NCBI GenBank assembly: GCA_026018925.1
Contig: JAKSZU010000016.1
Span: forward strand, 81,726,059-81,790,058
Length of the DNA stretch: 64,000 bases
Origin: Tupaia tana
Taxonomy: Eukaryota; Chordata; Mammalia; Scandentia; Tupaiidae
Direction of reading: 5' to 3'
Made by a program: the position numbers and the translations under genes. Below the pieces are notes generated by a model that made no database searches, had not been told where the DNA came from, and saw only the letters and a list, made by a program, of their open reading frames with translations. Of the stretch, positions 10,828-20,300 are shown piece by piece (position 1 is the stretch's first letter; the number at the start of each line of letters is the position of its first letter).

Positions 10828-10947
10828 CCCCGCAGGGCCTTGGTTCCACCTGCTCCAGACCCAGAGCTCCTGAGCACCTGGCTGCTCTCAGGCCGGCCAC
10901 ATCCAGGCCCCCGCAGCCCAGCTGCCCAGCCCTGGTGCCTCCCGCCC

Positions 10948-11032
10948 CATCAACCCAGGGGTCCTCGCTGTGCTGACTCCCTGGAAAATATCCCACATAG
11001 GGACAGTTACCGTGTCTCGGTGGGCTTTCTCC
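10948..11032 (-). repeat. 85-bp duplicated block, copy 1 (upstream of SMIM22)
   Basis: Matches 12097-12181 at 78 of 85 positions without gaps. It sits about 120 bp upstream of the SMIM22 start codon. Origin unknown. Confidence 0.9.
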
Positions 11033-12096
11033 CTGGCCTCCCTAGCCCCTCCGTCTCCGCCTCTGTCCCCCCTCACACACCACCCTTCCCTCCCACGCTT
11101 TGCTGGGCGGTCTAGTCCCTCCCGTGACCTGGCCTGGCAGCCCCTGCCTCTGCCCCCAGCAACCTGGTCCCAGGCTCCCACCTGCCTCTGGGCACCCTGG
11201 ATGCCGGCCTGGCAGGTCCGTGGTCCTGGGAGCACAAACTTCCTGCTTCCGGAGCCAAGACTCCATGCCACCTGAGGCCTTGGCAACCAGCCCCGCCCTC
11301 CCCAGGGCCAGCAAGGACTGCGGAGCTCTGGGGCAGGGAGGGGCCGGGCCTGAGCTGTGCTTCTGCCTCCCAGCAGAAAGGCCTTGGCGCCACGAGTGGC
11401 CGCGTGGCTTCCAGAGTCCTTACTCTTGTCTCCTAGGCGAGTGGTCTGGAACGCCTGGACACAGGCTGCTGACCTGGTGCGTGAAGGACAGAAAGGGAGG
11501 AGAGGAGGGAGGGGAGGAGGGAGGGAGGAGAGAGGCAGGTGGGCCTGGGAGGGAGGAGAGCACAGGGTTGCAAAGGGTTGCCTGTGTACATGTCTGAGGG
11601 GAGCTCTCGGGAAGGTGGCTCCTGTGACTGCAGAGGCTGCAAGGCCCACGACAGGCCTCTGCAAACCAGAGACCTCGGGATGCAGGCTCAGGCCGCGTCC
11701 AAGGTCTCAGAACCAGGGGAGCAGATGGCGTGACTCAGAACTGGGGTGGGGGCCCAGTGTATGTCCCGGGGGCCAACAGCAGGTGAGCCCCAGGTTCTGA
11801 GGCCCAAGGCAGCAGAAGAAAAGATCTAGCCCCCTCTCAGCTGAAACCAGGGTCCTCTCTGGGAAGGCCAGGGGATCGAGGCGATTGTTCCGTTTGCAGA
11901 GTTTGTGAGTCTTCCCCGCTGAGTCCGCTCAGACTCCACGCTCTGCAAACCAGGCTTTTAAGTCTTCCTTAATCCAGTCATGTTGACACCCAAAAGTAAC
12001 TGTCAAGGGGAGGGGAAGGCCCGGAGCAGGGAGGGAAGAAGGGCCTGCAAGAACCTGCCTTTCAGCTTCCTGGGCCCCTGGGACTGACACACCTGG
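11033..12096. other. intergenic sequence upstream of SMIM22, no gene recognised
   Basis: GC-rich, with a purine-rich GGA/GAG stretch at about 11486-11560. No conserved exon or named repeat is evident. It may hold the SMIM22 promoter and non-coding exons (inference from orientation). Confidence 0.5.
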
Positions 12097-12181
12097 CATC
12101 AACCTAGGGGTCCTCGCTGTGCTGACTCCCCTGAAGATATCCCACAAGGGGACGGTTACCGTGTCTCGGTGGGCTTTCTCC
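12097..12181 (-). repeat. 85-bp duplicated block, copy 2
   Basis: Second copy of 10948-11032, same length and orientation, 1.15 kb away. Flanking sequence on both sides is unrelated to the flanks of copy 1. Confidence 0.9.
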
Positions 12182-12424
12182 AGAACATGGAGCTGGGTCC
12201 CGAGCCGGACTGCTCCGCTCCCTCGTGCAGAGGCAGCTCTCGTGCCTTTTCTAGTGCACAGGTGTGTCGAGGCCCACCCGGGGCCAGATGCACCCCAGCC
12301 TAGAGACGGGGCTGTAAACCAGCTGGACACGATTCTGGTTCTCGTGTGCGTGTGGGCTAGCAGCAGGGGAAACCCAGCCCGTGGGCCTCCGCTCCCAACG
12401 CCATTCCTTGTGGCAATCCGGAAG

Positions 12425-12495
12425 TGACTTATCACCATTCCCACCTCACAGGTGAGGAAACAGATCCAGAGTGATGAGCAGCTCGCCCAAGCCCT
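12425..12495 (-). repeat. MIR fragment
   Basis: 'cacctcacaggtgaggaaac' and 'gagcagctcgcccaag' form the conserved MIR core in reverse orientation. Confidence 0.7.
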
Positions 12496-12509
12496 GCTCG
12501 GTGTGTCCA

Positions 12510-13165
12510 TTTCCCACTGCTGTAACACACCACCACAAGCCCAGGGGCTTCAGATAACACAGACGTGTTACCGCGCAGTTCTGGAGGCCGGAGCTTAAGT
12601 ATTATCTTCCAGTTCCGGAGGTGGGAGGTAAAAAGGGTCTGCAGTCTGTGGTCCCTCTGGAGGGTCTAGCAGGATCTGCCCCTGCCTCTTCCTGCTCTAA
12701 TGGCCACCCACATTCCCTGGCTCCTGGCTGCACGCCCTCCAAGCCCTGCTTCCCTCCTCAGTGTCCCTCTCTCACCCCGACCCTCTGCCCCCCCTCTTCC
12801 AAGGATGCTGGTGCCTACATGGAGGGTCCACGCAGATGGTCCAGGTCCTTAATCCAGTCACATCTGCAGAATCCCTCTTTTTTGGGGGAATTTTTTAAAA
12901 TTTAATTTATTTAATTATTTTATTTATTTTTATTTGACCAGAGAGGGACAGTAAAGGATGGAGGGTTGAGAAAGCAAGCCGCCAGGTCTGGGACTTGAAC
13001 TGTGGTCAGCCATGTGGGAGTCCAGCGCCCTCTACCACCACACCACCTGCCAGTCCCCTGGAGTCCCTCTTGTCAGGGAAAGCAACACAGCCACAGGTCC
13101 CAGGAACTGGAAGGAGAATACTTTTGGAAATTTAGGGGCTGCTGACTACACCCAGTGAGCAGGAC
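12510..13165. repeat. ancient interspersed repeat split by a type B SINE
   Basis: 'ccactgctgtaacacaccac' then 'cagttctggaggccgg' and, beyond the SINE at 12885-13058, 'caggtcccaggaactgg' belong to one widespread old mammalian repeat. I do not remember its exact family name. Confidence 0.6.
12885..13058 (-). mobile_element. type B tRNA-SINE
   Basis: A/T-rich end with 'tttgaccagagagggacag', then 'gaaagcaagccgccaggtc' and a head ending 'accacctgccagtcccc'. It interrupts an older repeat. Confidence 0.85.
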
Positions 13166-13297
13166 CCCGAATTCAGAACCAGGCATTTGGGTCCCAGAAC
13201 TCTGACCACTGTGTCCTGGGTCTCCTGTGCTGGGATGCCAAATTCACAAGCCCCTCGGTCCAGTTCTGAGGTCTCAGATTCCTCTTCCGGAGGGAAG

Positions 13298-13553
13298 GTG
13301 GTTCTTTTCTTTTTGGAGAGGTTTTTGCTATAGGGTGCGTGCGCTCGCCAGAAAGACAGACAGAGAGAGACAGAAAGTGAGAAATCACCCACCGGGGGGA
13401 TGGCCACGCCACAATCCTTCTCCTCCATTCTCCTCTCGGGATCTTGGGCACCCACACACGCCCCTTATGTGAGTTTAAGCCACCGGCTCCGGGACTCAAA
13501 CCACAGTCGACTACATTGTAGTCCAGCGACATACGCCAACGCTGGACCCAGAA
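13298..13553 (-). mobile_element. type A tRNA-SINE
   Basis: 'ggagaggtttttgctatagg' at 13315 through a head 'acgccaacgctggaccc' near 13550. Confidence 0.9.
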
Positions 13554-13599
13554 GGTGGTTCTGAAATGACTGGGGGTGGGAGTGTCTAGAGCCACTGGG

Positions 13600-13880
13600 A
13601 AGAACAAGTCTGCAGTTCTTTAATTACATGTGGTGTTACCACAAGACCCAGCAATTCCGCTTCTAGGTGAACTGGGAAAATTCCCCAAGGGAACTGAAGA
13701 CAGAGATTCAAACCGAGACTTGAACACGAATGATCCCAGCAGTGCTGTTCACAACAGCCCAACCACGTCCACCTACAACACAGAGATGCCTGTGTCCCAG
13801 GCAGGGGTTAGTACTCAGCCAGAGAGAAGGGCTGACATCCCCGCACACAGCGCCGTGGGTGAACCTCAGGCGCCAGGCTC
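13600..13880 (+). mobile_element. L1M fragment (ORF2 end / 3' region)
   Basis: 'cacaagacccagcaattccg' and 'cagtgctgttcacaacagcc' are familiar L1 3' motifs. Heavily mutated, with no usable reading frame. Confidence 0.75.
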
Positions 13881-13971
13881 GGCGAGAGGCCCGACGCAGG
13901 CTGCTTCTATGCTTGTTTCTTGTTTTCTCTTTCTTTCTTTTTTAAAATTTGCTGGAGGGTGCGGCTGCTTT

Positions 13972-14004
<33 letters not shown>

Positions 14005-14104
14005 ATGAGAAAGGGCCCCCAGGGAGGATGACCACACCACAGTCTCTTCTCCATTCTCTGGGGACTTGGGGCACACGTCCACACGTGCTCAGTGTGTTTC
14101 TTTT

Positions 14105-14372
14105 CTTTTTGTTCTTTTTTTGGAGAGGTTTTTGCTATAAGGTGCGTGCACTCGCCAGACAGAGAGAGACAGAGAGACAGAAAGCAGGAAATCACCCCTC
14201 AGGGGGGATGGCCACTCCGCAATCCCTTCTCCTCCATTCTCCTCTCGGGATCTTGGGCACGCACACACACGCGCCTGGCGTGAGTTTAAGCCACCAGGTC
14301 CAGGACTCGAACTGTGGTCAACTATGTGGGAGTCCAGCAACACAGTCATTCATTACGCTAACTGCTGGTCCC
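14105..14372 (-). mobile_element. young type A SINE, first nested insertion
   Basis: Full length, T-rich tail at left and head 'gctaactgctggtccc' at right. Target duplication CTCAGTGTGTTTCTT at 14088-14102 and 14373-14387. Confidence 0.93.
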
Positions 14373-14387
14373 CTCAGTGTGTTTCTT

Positions 14388-14658
14388 TCTTTTTTTTTTT
14401 TTTGGAGAGGTTTTTCGCTATAGGGCAAGTGCGCTCGCCAGACAGACAGAGAGAGACAGAGAGACAGAAAGCGAGAAATCACCCCCCAGGGGGGATGGTC
14501 ACGCCGCAATCCCTTCTCCTCCATTCTCCTCTCGGGATCTTGGGCACGCACGCACACGCGCCCGGCGTGAGTTTTAAGCCACCGGGTCCGGGACGTGAAC
14601 CGCGGTCCACTACATGGGAGTCCAGCGACATAGCCATTACGCTAACTGCTGGTTCCCA
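14388..14658 (-). mobile_element. young type A SINE, second nested insertion
   Basis: Full length. Target duplication TGTGTTTCTT at 14378-14387 and 14659-14668, inside the target duplication of the previous copy. Confidence 0.93.
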
Positions 14659-14749
14659 TGTGTTTCTTGAGCCACCGGATCTCGGACTCAAACCACAGAG
14701 TTGGCCATGTGGGATGCAGCCATTTTACCACCATGTCCGGCTGGCTCTG

Positions 14750-14940
14750 TGATTCCATTTCTATGAAATGTCCAGAGTAAGCAATATCATGGGGAAAAAA
14801 GGACACTCGAGGCTTCCTGGAGTGGGGGTGACTGCCAAACGGGGTGTCCTTGTGGAGCACCGCACGCGGCTTGGAACTTGAGCAAGCCGTGTCCATGCGG
14901 CGTTGGCAAGGTTCAAGAGGCTGTGATGTTTTCACTTTAA
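14750..14940 (+). mobile_element. L1M 3' fragment
   Basis: 'gattccatttctatgaaatg' followed by 'tccagagtaagcaa' is a common L1 3' end segment and continues the L1 seen at 13600-13880. Confidence 0.7.
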
Positions 14941-14981
14941 GATGCCTAGTGGGGGCGCGGTGTCCGCTTGCCCGGGCTGTC

Positions 14982-15660
14982 ATGGCGGGTTTGCTGAGAA
15001 AGACCGCGGGTCTCGTGGGGCTGGCTGTGTTGGACAGTTCAGACGAGCGCCTGAGAATATTGTATGCGAAGATTCTTGATGTTCTTCAGTAAACGCCTAC
15101 AAATGCAGCATATAGAAAATGTACAGAGAGATAACAAATGGCAGCCTGGGTGTGGCGAAAGCGGAACCAGGTGTTAAAGTAGAAGACCAACTTCAGGGTG
15201 GTCAATAGAAGAGGGGATTCTTGGGACCAGCAGTTAGCGTAATGGCTGTGTCGCTGGACTCCCACGTGGTCGACCGCGGTTCGCATCCCGGACCCGGTGG
15301 CTTAAAACTCACGCCAGGCACATGTGCGTGCGTGCCCAAGATCCCGAGAGGAGAATGGAAGAGAGGGGCTTATGGTGTGGCCATCCCCCCGGGAGGTGAT
15401 TTCTCACTTTCTGTCTCTCTGTCTTTCTCTGTCTGGCGAGTGTATGCGCCATATAGCATAAACCCCTAAAAAAAAAAAAAAAAAAAGAAGAAGAAGAAGA
15501 GGAGGAGGAGGAGGAGGAGGAGGAGGAGGAGGAGGAGGAGGAGGAGGGGATTCTTCAGGCAGAAAATGAACCAAGTCTGGTGAGAAAAATGATGAAGTAG
15601 GAACCAGGGGAGCCGGTAGTGGAAGACCCTCCCGCTCACCAGCAGAAATGGCCGGTATAG
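14982..15660 (+). pseudogene. NDUFA5P: processed pseudogene of NDUFA5, split by a SINE
   Basis: An intronless copy begins at ATG 14982 ([16 protein letters not shown], then [15 protein letters not shown]) and runs through NAAYRK, KAEPGVKVEDQLQGGQ, EEGILQAENE and EDPPAHQQKWPV to TAG at 15658-15660. These are the successive parts of NDUFA5, the 13-kDa B subunit of respiratory complex I. A stop replaces the codon after DVLQ, a 2-nt loss lies near 15140, a further stop lies near 15595, and a 321-bp SINE sits at 15223-15543. The true gene has introns, so this arose by retroposition. It cannot encode the subunit. Confidence 0.95.
15223..15543 (+). mobile_element. young type A SINE with (GAA)n(GGA)n tail
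   Basis: Starts GGGACCAGCAGTTAGCG and is inserted in the NDUFA5 retrocopy with target duplication GAGGGGATTCTT (15211-15222 and 15544-15555). The A tail has grown into a GAA/GGA microsatellite at about 15486-15543. Confidence 0.96.
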
Positions 15661-15721
15661 TCCTCCGTAAATGACTTTGGTGGGTTGGTGGGAACTGATG
15701 TCACTAAATGTCCTGTGAATT

Positions 15722-16007
15722 ATTTTTTTCTTTTTTTTTCTTATTTTTTTTTCTTTTTCTTTTTGTGGAGAGGTTTTTGCTATAGGGCGTGTGCGCTCAC
15801 CAGAAAGACAGAGATAGAAAGTGAGAAATCACCCCCCAGGGGGGATGGCCACGCTGCAATCCCTTCTCCTCCATTCTCCTCTTGGGATCTTGGGCACGCA
15901 CGCACATGCACCTGGCGTGAGTTTTAAGCCACCGGGTCCGGGACGCGAACCGCGGTCGACTACGTGGGAGTCCAGCGACATAGCCATTACGCTAACTGCT
16001 GGTTCCC
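15722..16007 (-). mobile_element. young type A SINE
   Basis: T-rich tail from 15722, 'gtggagaggtttttgctata' at 15765, head 'gctaactgctggttccc' ending near 16007. Confidence 0.93.
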
Positions 16008-16057
16008 CTAAGTTCCTAATTCTTAAAATATTCAGTCTAATTATTTCAAAGATAATA

Positions 16058-16300
16058 TTTTAAAGAGGTTTTTGCTATAGGGCCCATGCACTCTCCAGAA
16101 AGACAGAGAGACAGAAAGTGAGAAATCACCCCCTGGAGGGATGGCCACGCAGCAATCCCTTCACCCATCTCTCTTTTTTTTTAACCTTTATTTATTTATT
16201 TGTTGTGATTTTTTAAGCCTTTGGGTCCAGGACTCAAACCGCGTGGCCATGTGGGCATCCAGCACCTTCGCCACCACGCCCCCTGCTGGCCTGCCGCACC
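16058..16300 (-). mobile_element. composite of older type A and type B SINE parts
   Basis: 'agaggtttttgctatagggc' at 16066 gives type A. After 'agcaatcccttcaccc' it changes to a TTTATTTA tract and a head 'ccaccacgccccctgctggc', suggesting a type B insertion or recombinant. Confidence 0.75.
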
Positions 16301-17343
16301 CACCCCTCGATTCTCAGCGCTGGCAATCTGAGCCACAGAGGTGCTGACGACAGCACACGCCCACCTGCAGGCCGTGGGTGGGGGGGCTGTTATCCCAAGC
16401 GGAGTGGTTATGTTTTCATGGCACGACCTTGGAGGTTGAAGCCCCTGCAAGATTTTGTGCAAGAAGCTGCCTTGGGGCTTCGGGTTCCTCTTCACTAAGT
16501 GGGTCGCTGCGAGGCTCCCAGGGCGAGTGGCCTGGAGGGTCATCCTGACCCCTGCTCTTGCCCCTCTTACTGCAGAGGAGCCCCCGGGTGGGTTCCAGGA
16601 ATGTAAGGATGGAGCTCAGATTCTTCGGTTAACTGTCACTTTCCCCTCCCCCTCGCCACACACATCAGCTGCCGGGACAGGGCAGCTCCTGGCAGCTCCC
16701 ACGCAGAGACTCACGTTGCCAGGTGCCACGCGGGGCTGCTTCTCTGGGTGTCCCCACGGCCCACCGCCACTGGCTCCTGCCCTGCTCCCTCAGGCCTTCT
16801 CCTTGCCTCTCGTAGCCGGTCCTCCATCTCTCTCCCCTCCTGTCTCTGTCTCCTGTATTCTGTGCCCCTCTCGCTGTCTATCTCCACCAAGTTTGCTGAG
16901 TGTCCCCAGGGAAAGTGGGGGCACATCCTCCTAGGCCCCTTCCCAAGTTCCCCGCTGGGACATGACCCACTGCCCCATCCCCTGCACCTCCAGGATCCGG
17001 CCCAGCTGCATACTCCCAGGCGTTGCTGGGCCGGCCTCACTCTGCCAGGGAAGGGTCTGAGCAGGACCCCACCCTGCACTGGCCCTGCAGGGCCATGGGT
17101 GGGGGAAGGACAGACCTCTGGGGTGGGGCATCTCAGGATGGGGGTTCATCTCCCCAGAAAGGCAACTCCCATGGGCATCTCTCACCAACCCACCTGGACC
17201 ATGGGTCCTGGGGGTAGCCCAGGGACTGAGGGTGGGAGTCAGGACTCCAAAAGGAAAACTCAGGGAGCGTCTCCCAAGAGCCTCAGCAATGCGACCCTTC
17301 TCCCCACCCCACTGGGTCCAGGTGTGGTTGTGCCCTTGGCCCC
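16301..17343 (+). other. upstream region of SEPTIN12
   Basis: GC-rich unique sequence with no coding exon I can support. The SEPTIN12 transcription start and any non-coding exon should lie here. Several pyrimidine tracts are present, but no TATA box or strong CpG island. Confidence 0.5.
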
Positions 17344-20300
17344 ATGGACCCCATGCGGCGGTCCCCCTCCCCCTGCTCGTCACGGCCCTCCAGCCCCAGG
17401 ACTCCACCCTGTGAGATGCTCGGACACGTGGGCATCGAGGCGGTGCTGGACCAGCTGAAGATCAAGGCCATGAAGATGGGCTTTGAGTTCAACATCATGG
17501 TGGTGGGTGAGTGGGGCAGCGGGCCCACAGGGCACAGGCCACGTCGTGGTGGTGGTTGAGTGGGGCAGGCCCACAGGGCACAGGCCACCTCGTGGTGGTG
17601 GGTGAGTGGGGCAGCGGGCCCACAGGGCACAGACCATGGACACGGCTCCACGGGACAGGCATGTCGCCTCTCTGCTCCTGCCTCCATCCCGCCCTCTGGG
17701 AAGTGCGTCCAATGACAGCAGCTCACGGAGGTGTCACGAGTGAGCAGCTGGGAATGCCGCACCGTGACAAGACAAAAATCACCCAGAAAGCTCCAACCAA
17801 ACCCGAGAAGAGCAGGAATGGGATTAGGCGGTGGGGGGTGCACAGGGGGTGCGTGGGGGAGGTCATGCCCCCAGGCTCAATCACCCAGCATGATTTGATC
17901 TGGGGCCACGTACACAGGTGTGTTTCTAGGAATCTGTCCAACTGCCCTTTGGCAAACCAATGGCTCCCCAGGAATGATCTAGCCATCATTTCAATTGCAG
18001 AGGACAGGAGCACTTGCCAGAGAGATAGAGACAGATTGTGAGAAAGCACCCCCGGTGGGGTGTGGTCAGGCCACAGTCCCCTCTCCACTTCTCCATCCTG
18101 TTGGAATCTGGGGCATGTGCACCTGGTGCGTCTCTCAAGCTACCAGGGTCAGGATTCAAACCATGATCAGCCATGTGGGGACAGGGTCTCTTAACCACCA
18201 GGCCATAGGGCTGGCCAAGTCCACCCATTTGATGGAATATTACTCAGCCACGAAAAAGAATGAAGTACTGACAGGTGGATGAACCTGGTGCCGAGTGAGA
18301 GAAGCGGACACAAAGGCCTTACCGCATGTTTCCAAGCCTGAGGCGTGTCCCAAATAGGCAGACCCACAGAGGCAGAGAGTGGGCCAGTGGGTGCCACGAG
18401 CCTGGGGAGCGACCGCTTCATGGGGGCAGGTCTCTTTCGGGGTGATGAAAACACGCTGGAACTTGACAGATGAGGGGCTGGTGGCCAACATGGTCTATAA
18501 GTGCCTTTACTCACTGAAAATGGCTGATGCTGGCTGCTCCGTTTTGTTTTGCCTTTGCTGTAGGGTGCGTGTGCTCACCGGGGAGAGGTGGGAGAGTGAG
18601 AAATCGCCCCTCTAGGCAATTTTCACAAGGCCGGCCGCGTGAAATCCAGCGCCTTAAACTCCACATCACCTGCTGGTCCCACGGGCTAATTTTTCATTAA
18701 ATAAATTTTACTTCTATAAGAATAAGGTGGGACAGGACGGTGGCACAGCAGGAAATGGCCATGCTCTCTGAGGCGGCCCAGGGAGGGTCCCGGGGCTCGT
18801 CCAGAGACCTCTCTGAGTACTCCGGGCGCTTGCGTGCCCGTGATCCCCGGCCGGCTGGAGCTGGGGCGAAGCGCAGCGTCCACACCTTGCTGGGGTGCTG
18901 TTTCTCTCTCCCACACGGAGGAAATAAATAAAAACATTTTTAAAGAAAGAAAAGGAAGGGGAAGGCCCGAACTGGACACGGTGGGAGGTACTCACGTTGC
19001 ACTCGGAGACAGTCGGCTTCTGAGCGAGGGGTGCGTGTAAGGGGTGGAGCGATGCAGCCTCAGCACCCCTGCTCCGGCCTCTCTTGCTCCTCCCAGGGCA
19101 GAGCGGGCTGGGCAAGTCCACCATGGTGAACACGCTATTCAAGTCCAAAGTGTGGAAGTCATCCGTGCCGGGCCTGGGGGTGCCCACACCCCAGACGCTG
19201 CAGCTGCACTCCGTGACCCACGGTGAGTCTGCAGCAGCAGGCGGGCACCCCCCACCCCGGCCCGGTCCAAGGTCCAACCCCTCCCCGCCCTCCACAGTCA
19301 TCGAGGAGAAGGGCGTGAAGCTCAAGCTGACAGTGACCGACACTCCCGGCTTTGGGGACCAGATCAACAATGACAAGTGGTGCGTGCTGTGGACGGGTTA
19401 AGCCCCTCTGCCCCTGCCCTGCAAGCTCTGGGGACCATCCCAGCCCCGGAGCGCCCTGGCTGGGCATCTGCGAGCCGCAGTGTTCCCCTCAGTGTAATGG
19501 GTTCCTTCAAGTCTCCCTCTGCGTCAAAGGAGTGGAGCTTGCAGTGGTCTTAGCTGGCTGCCCGGCACACCGTGGTGCTCGTTCAAGGTCCCAGGACAGC
19601 AGGGAATCAGAAGCCCTCACTCCGGAGTCGGGAACCCCAGGGAGGCCATGCTCTAGCTGCATAAGCTGGATCTGGTTGCAGGCGTTTTGGGACCTTGGCT
19701 TCCTCCATGGTAACTCGGGGGTGATGGCGCCCACCCTGAGGCGTTCTGGGCTCTGGAAGAGGACAGCTGATAAAACACACATGCACCCGTGGCTGGCCAC
19801 TGCATGATTTGGGGCCCAGTGAGAGCAGGGCGTGAGGCCTTTGCTCAGAAATGACTAAGAATTGTAAGAGCAGACAGGCCCAGGCCCTGGCTGCACATGG
19901 CCGACCACACAGTTCGAGTCCTGTATCCTGCAGCTTGACAATCATGATGGGTATGAGCCCAAAATTCCAAACAGGAGGCAGAAATGGAGGGGAGAGGACT
20001 GCAGTGTGCCCATGCCCCGGGGAGGCGCTGCTCCCTCCCTCTCTCTGTCTCTCTGGAGAGCACACACCCCTCTGGCAAAATAAAAGGAGAAAAGAAAAGG
20101 GAAAGGGTGTAAGACGGACACCGCAGAGCGATCGAGCAAGCGGGGCCGAGCCTGGAGCCCTGCACAGGGAGCCGCCCCGCACACCGAGCTGCGCTCTGGC
20201 CTAGACGAGGGGGACAGGAAGGGCCAGCACAGAAACACAGCCTGGCCACGTGCGAGTCCCGCTGCAAAGAAGGGCAGCCCACAGACAGAATCAACGATCC

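Larger units (their letters stand above)
13935..14750 (-). mobile_element. old type A SINE broken by two younger SINEs
   Basis: The outer copy is 13935-14104 plus about 14669-14750 ('gagccaccggatctcgg' onward). Two young copies (14105-14372 and 14388-14658) lie between its halves. It contains a run of 29 G at 13974-14002. Confidence 0.85.

Noticed and set aside
10888-11664. 258-codon minus-strand open frame upstream of SMIM22
   Set aside because: No domain resemblance. Its only repeated segment is explained by the 85-bp DNA duplication, which also appears in the unrelated frame at 11929-12528.
13974-14002. G-quadruplex regulator from 29 consecutive G
   Set aside because: It is a homopolymer inside a decayed SINE and its length may be a sequencing artefact. 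No gene context supports regulation.
14324-14752. Open frames repeated many times with '[10 protein letters not shown]'-like residues
   Set aside because: These are translations of the type A SINE and occur at every copy. They are not a gene family.
15480-15545. Poly-Lys/Glu-like coding run from AAG/GAG triplets
   Set aside because: It is the microsatellite tail of a SINE.
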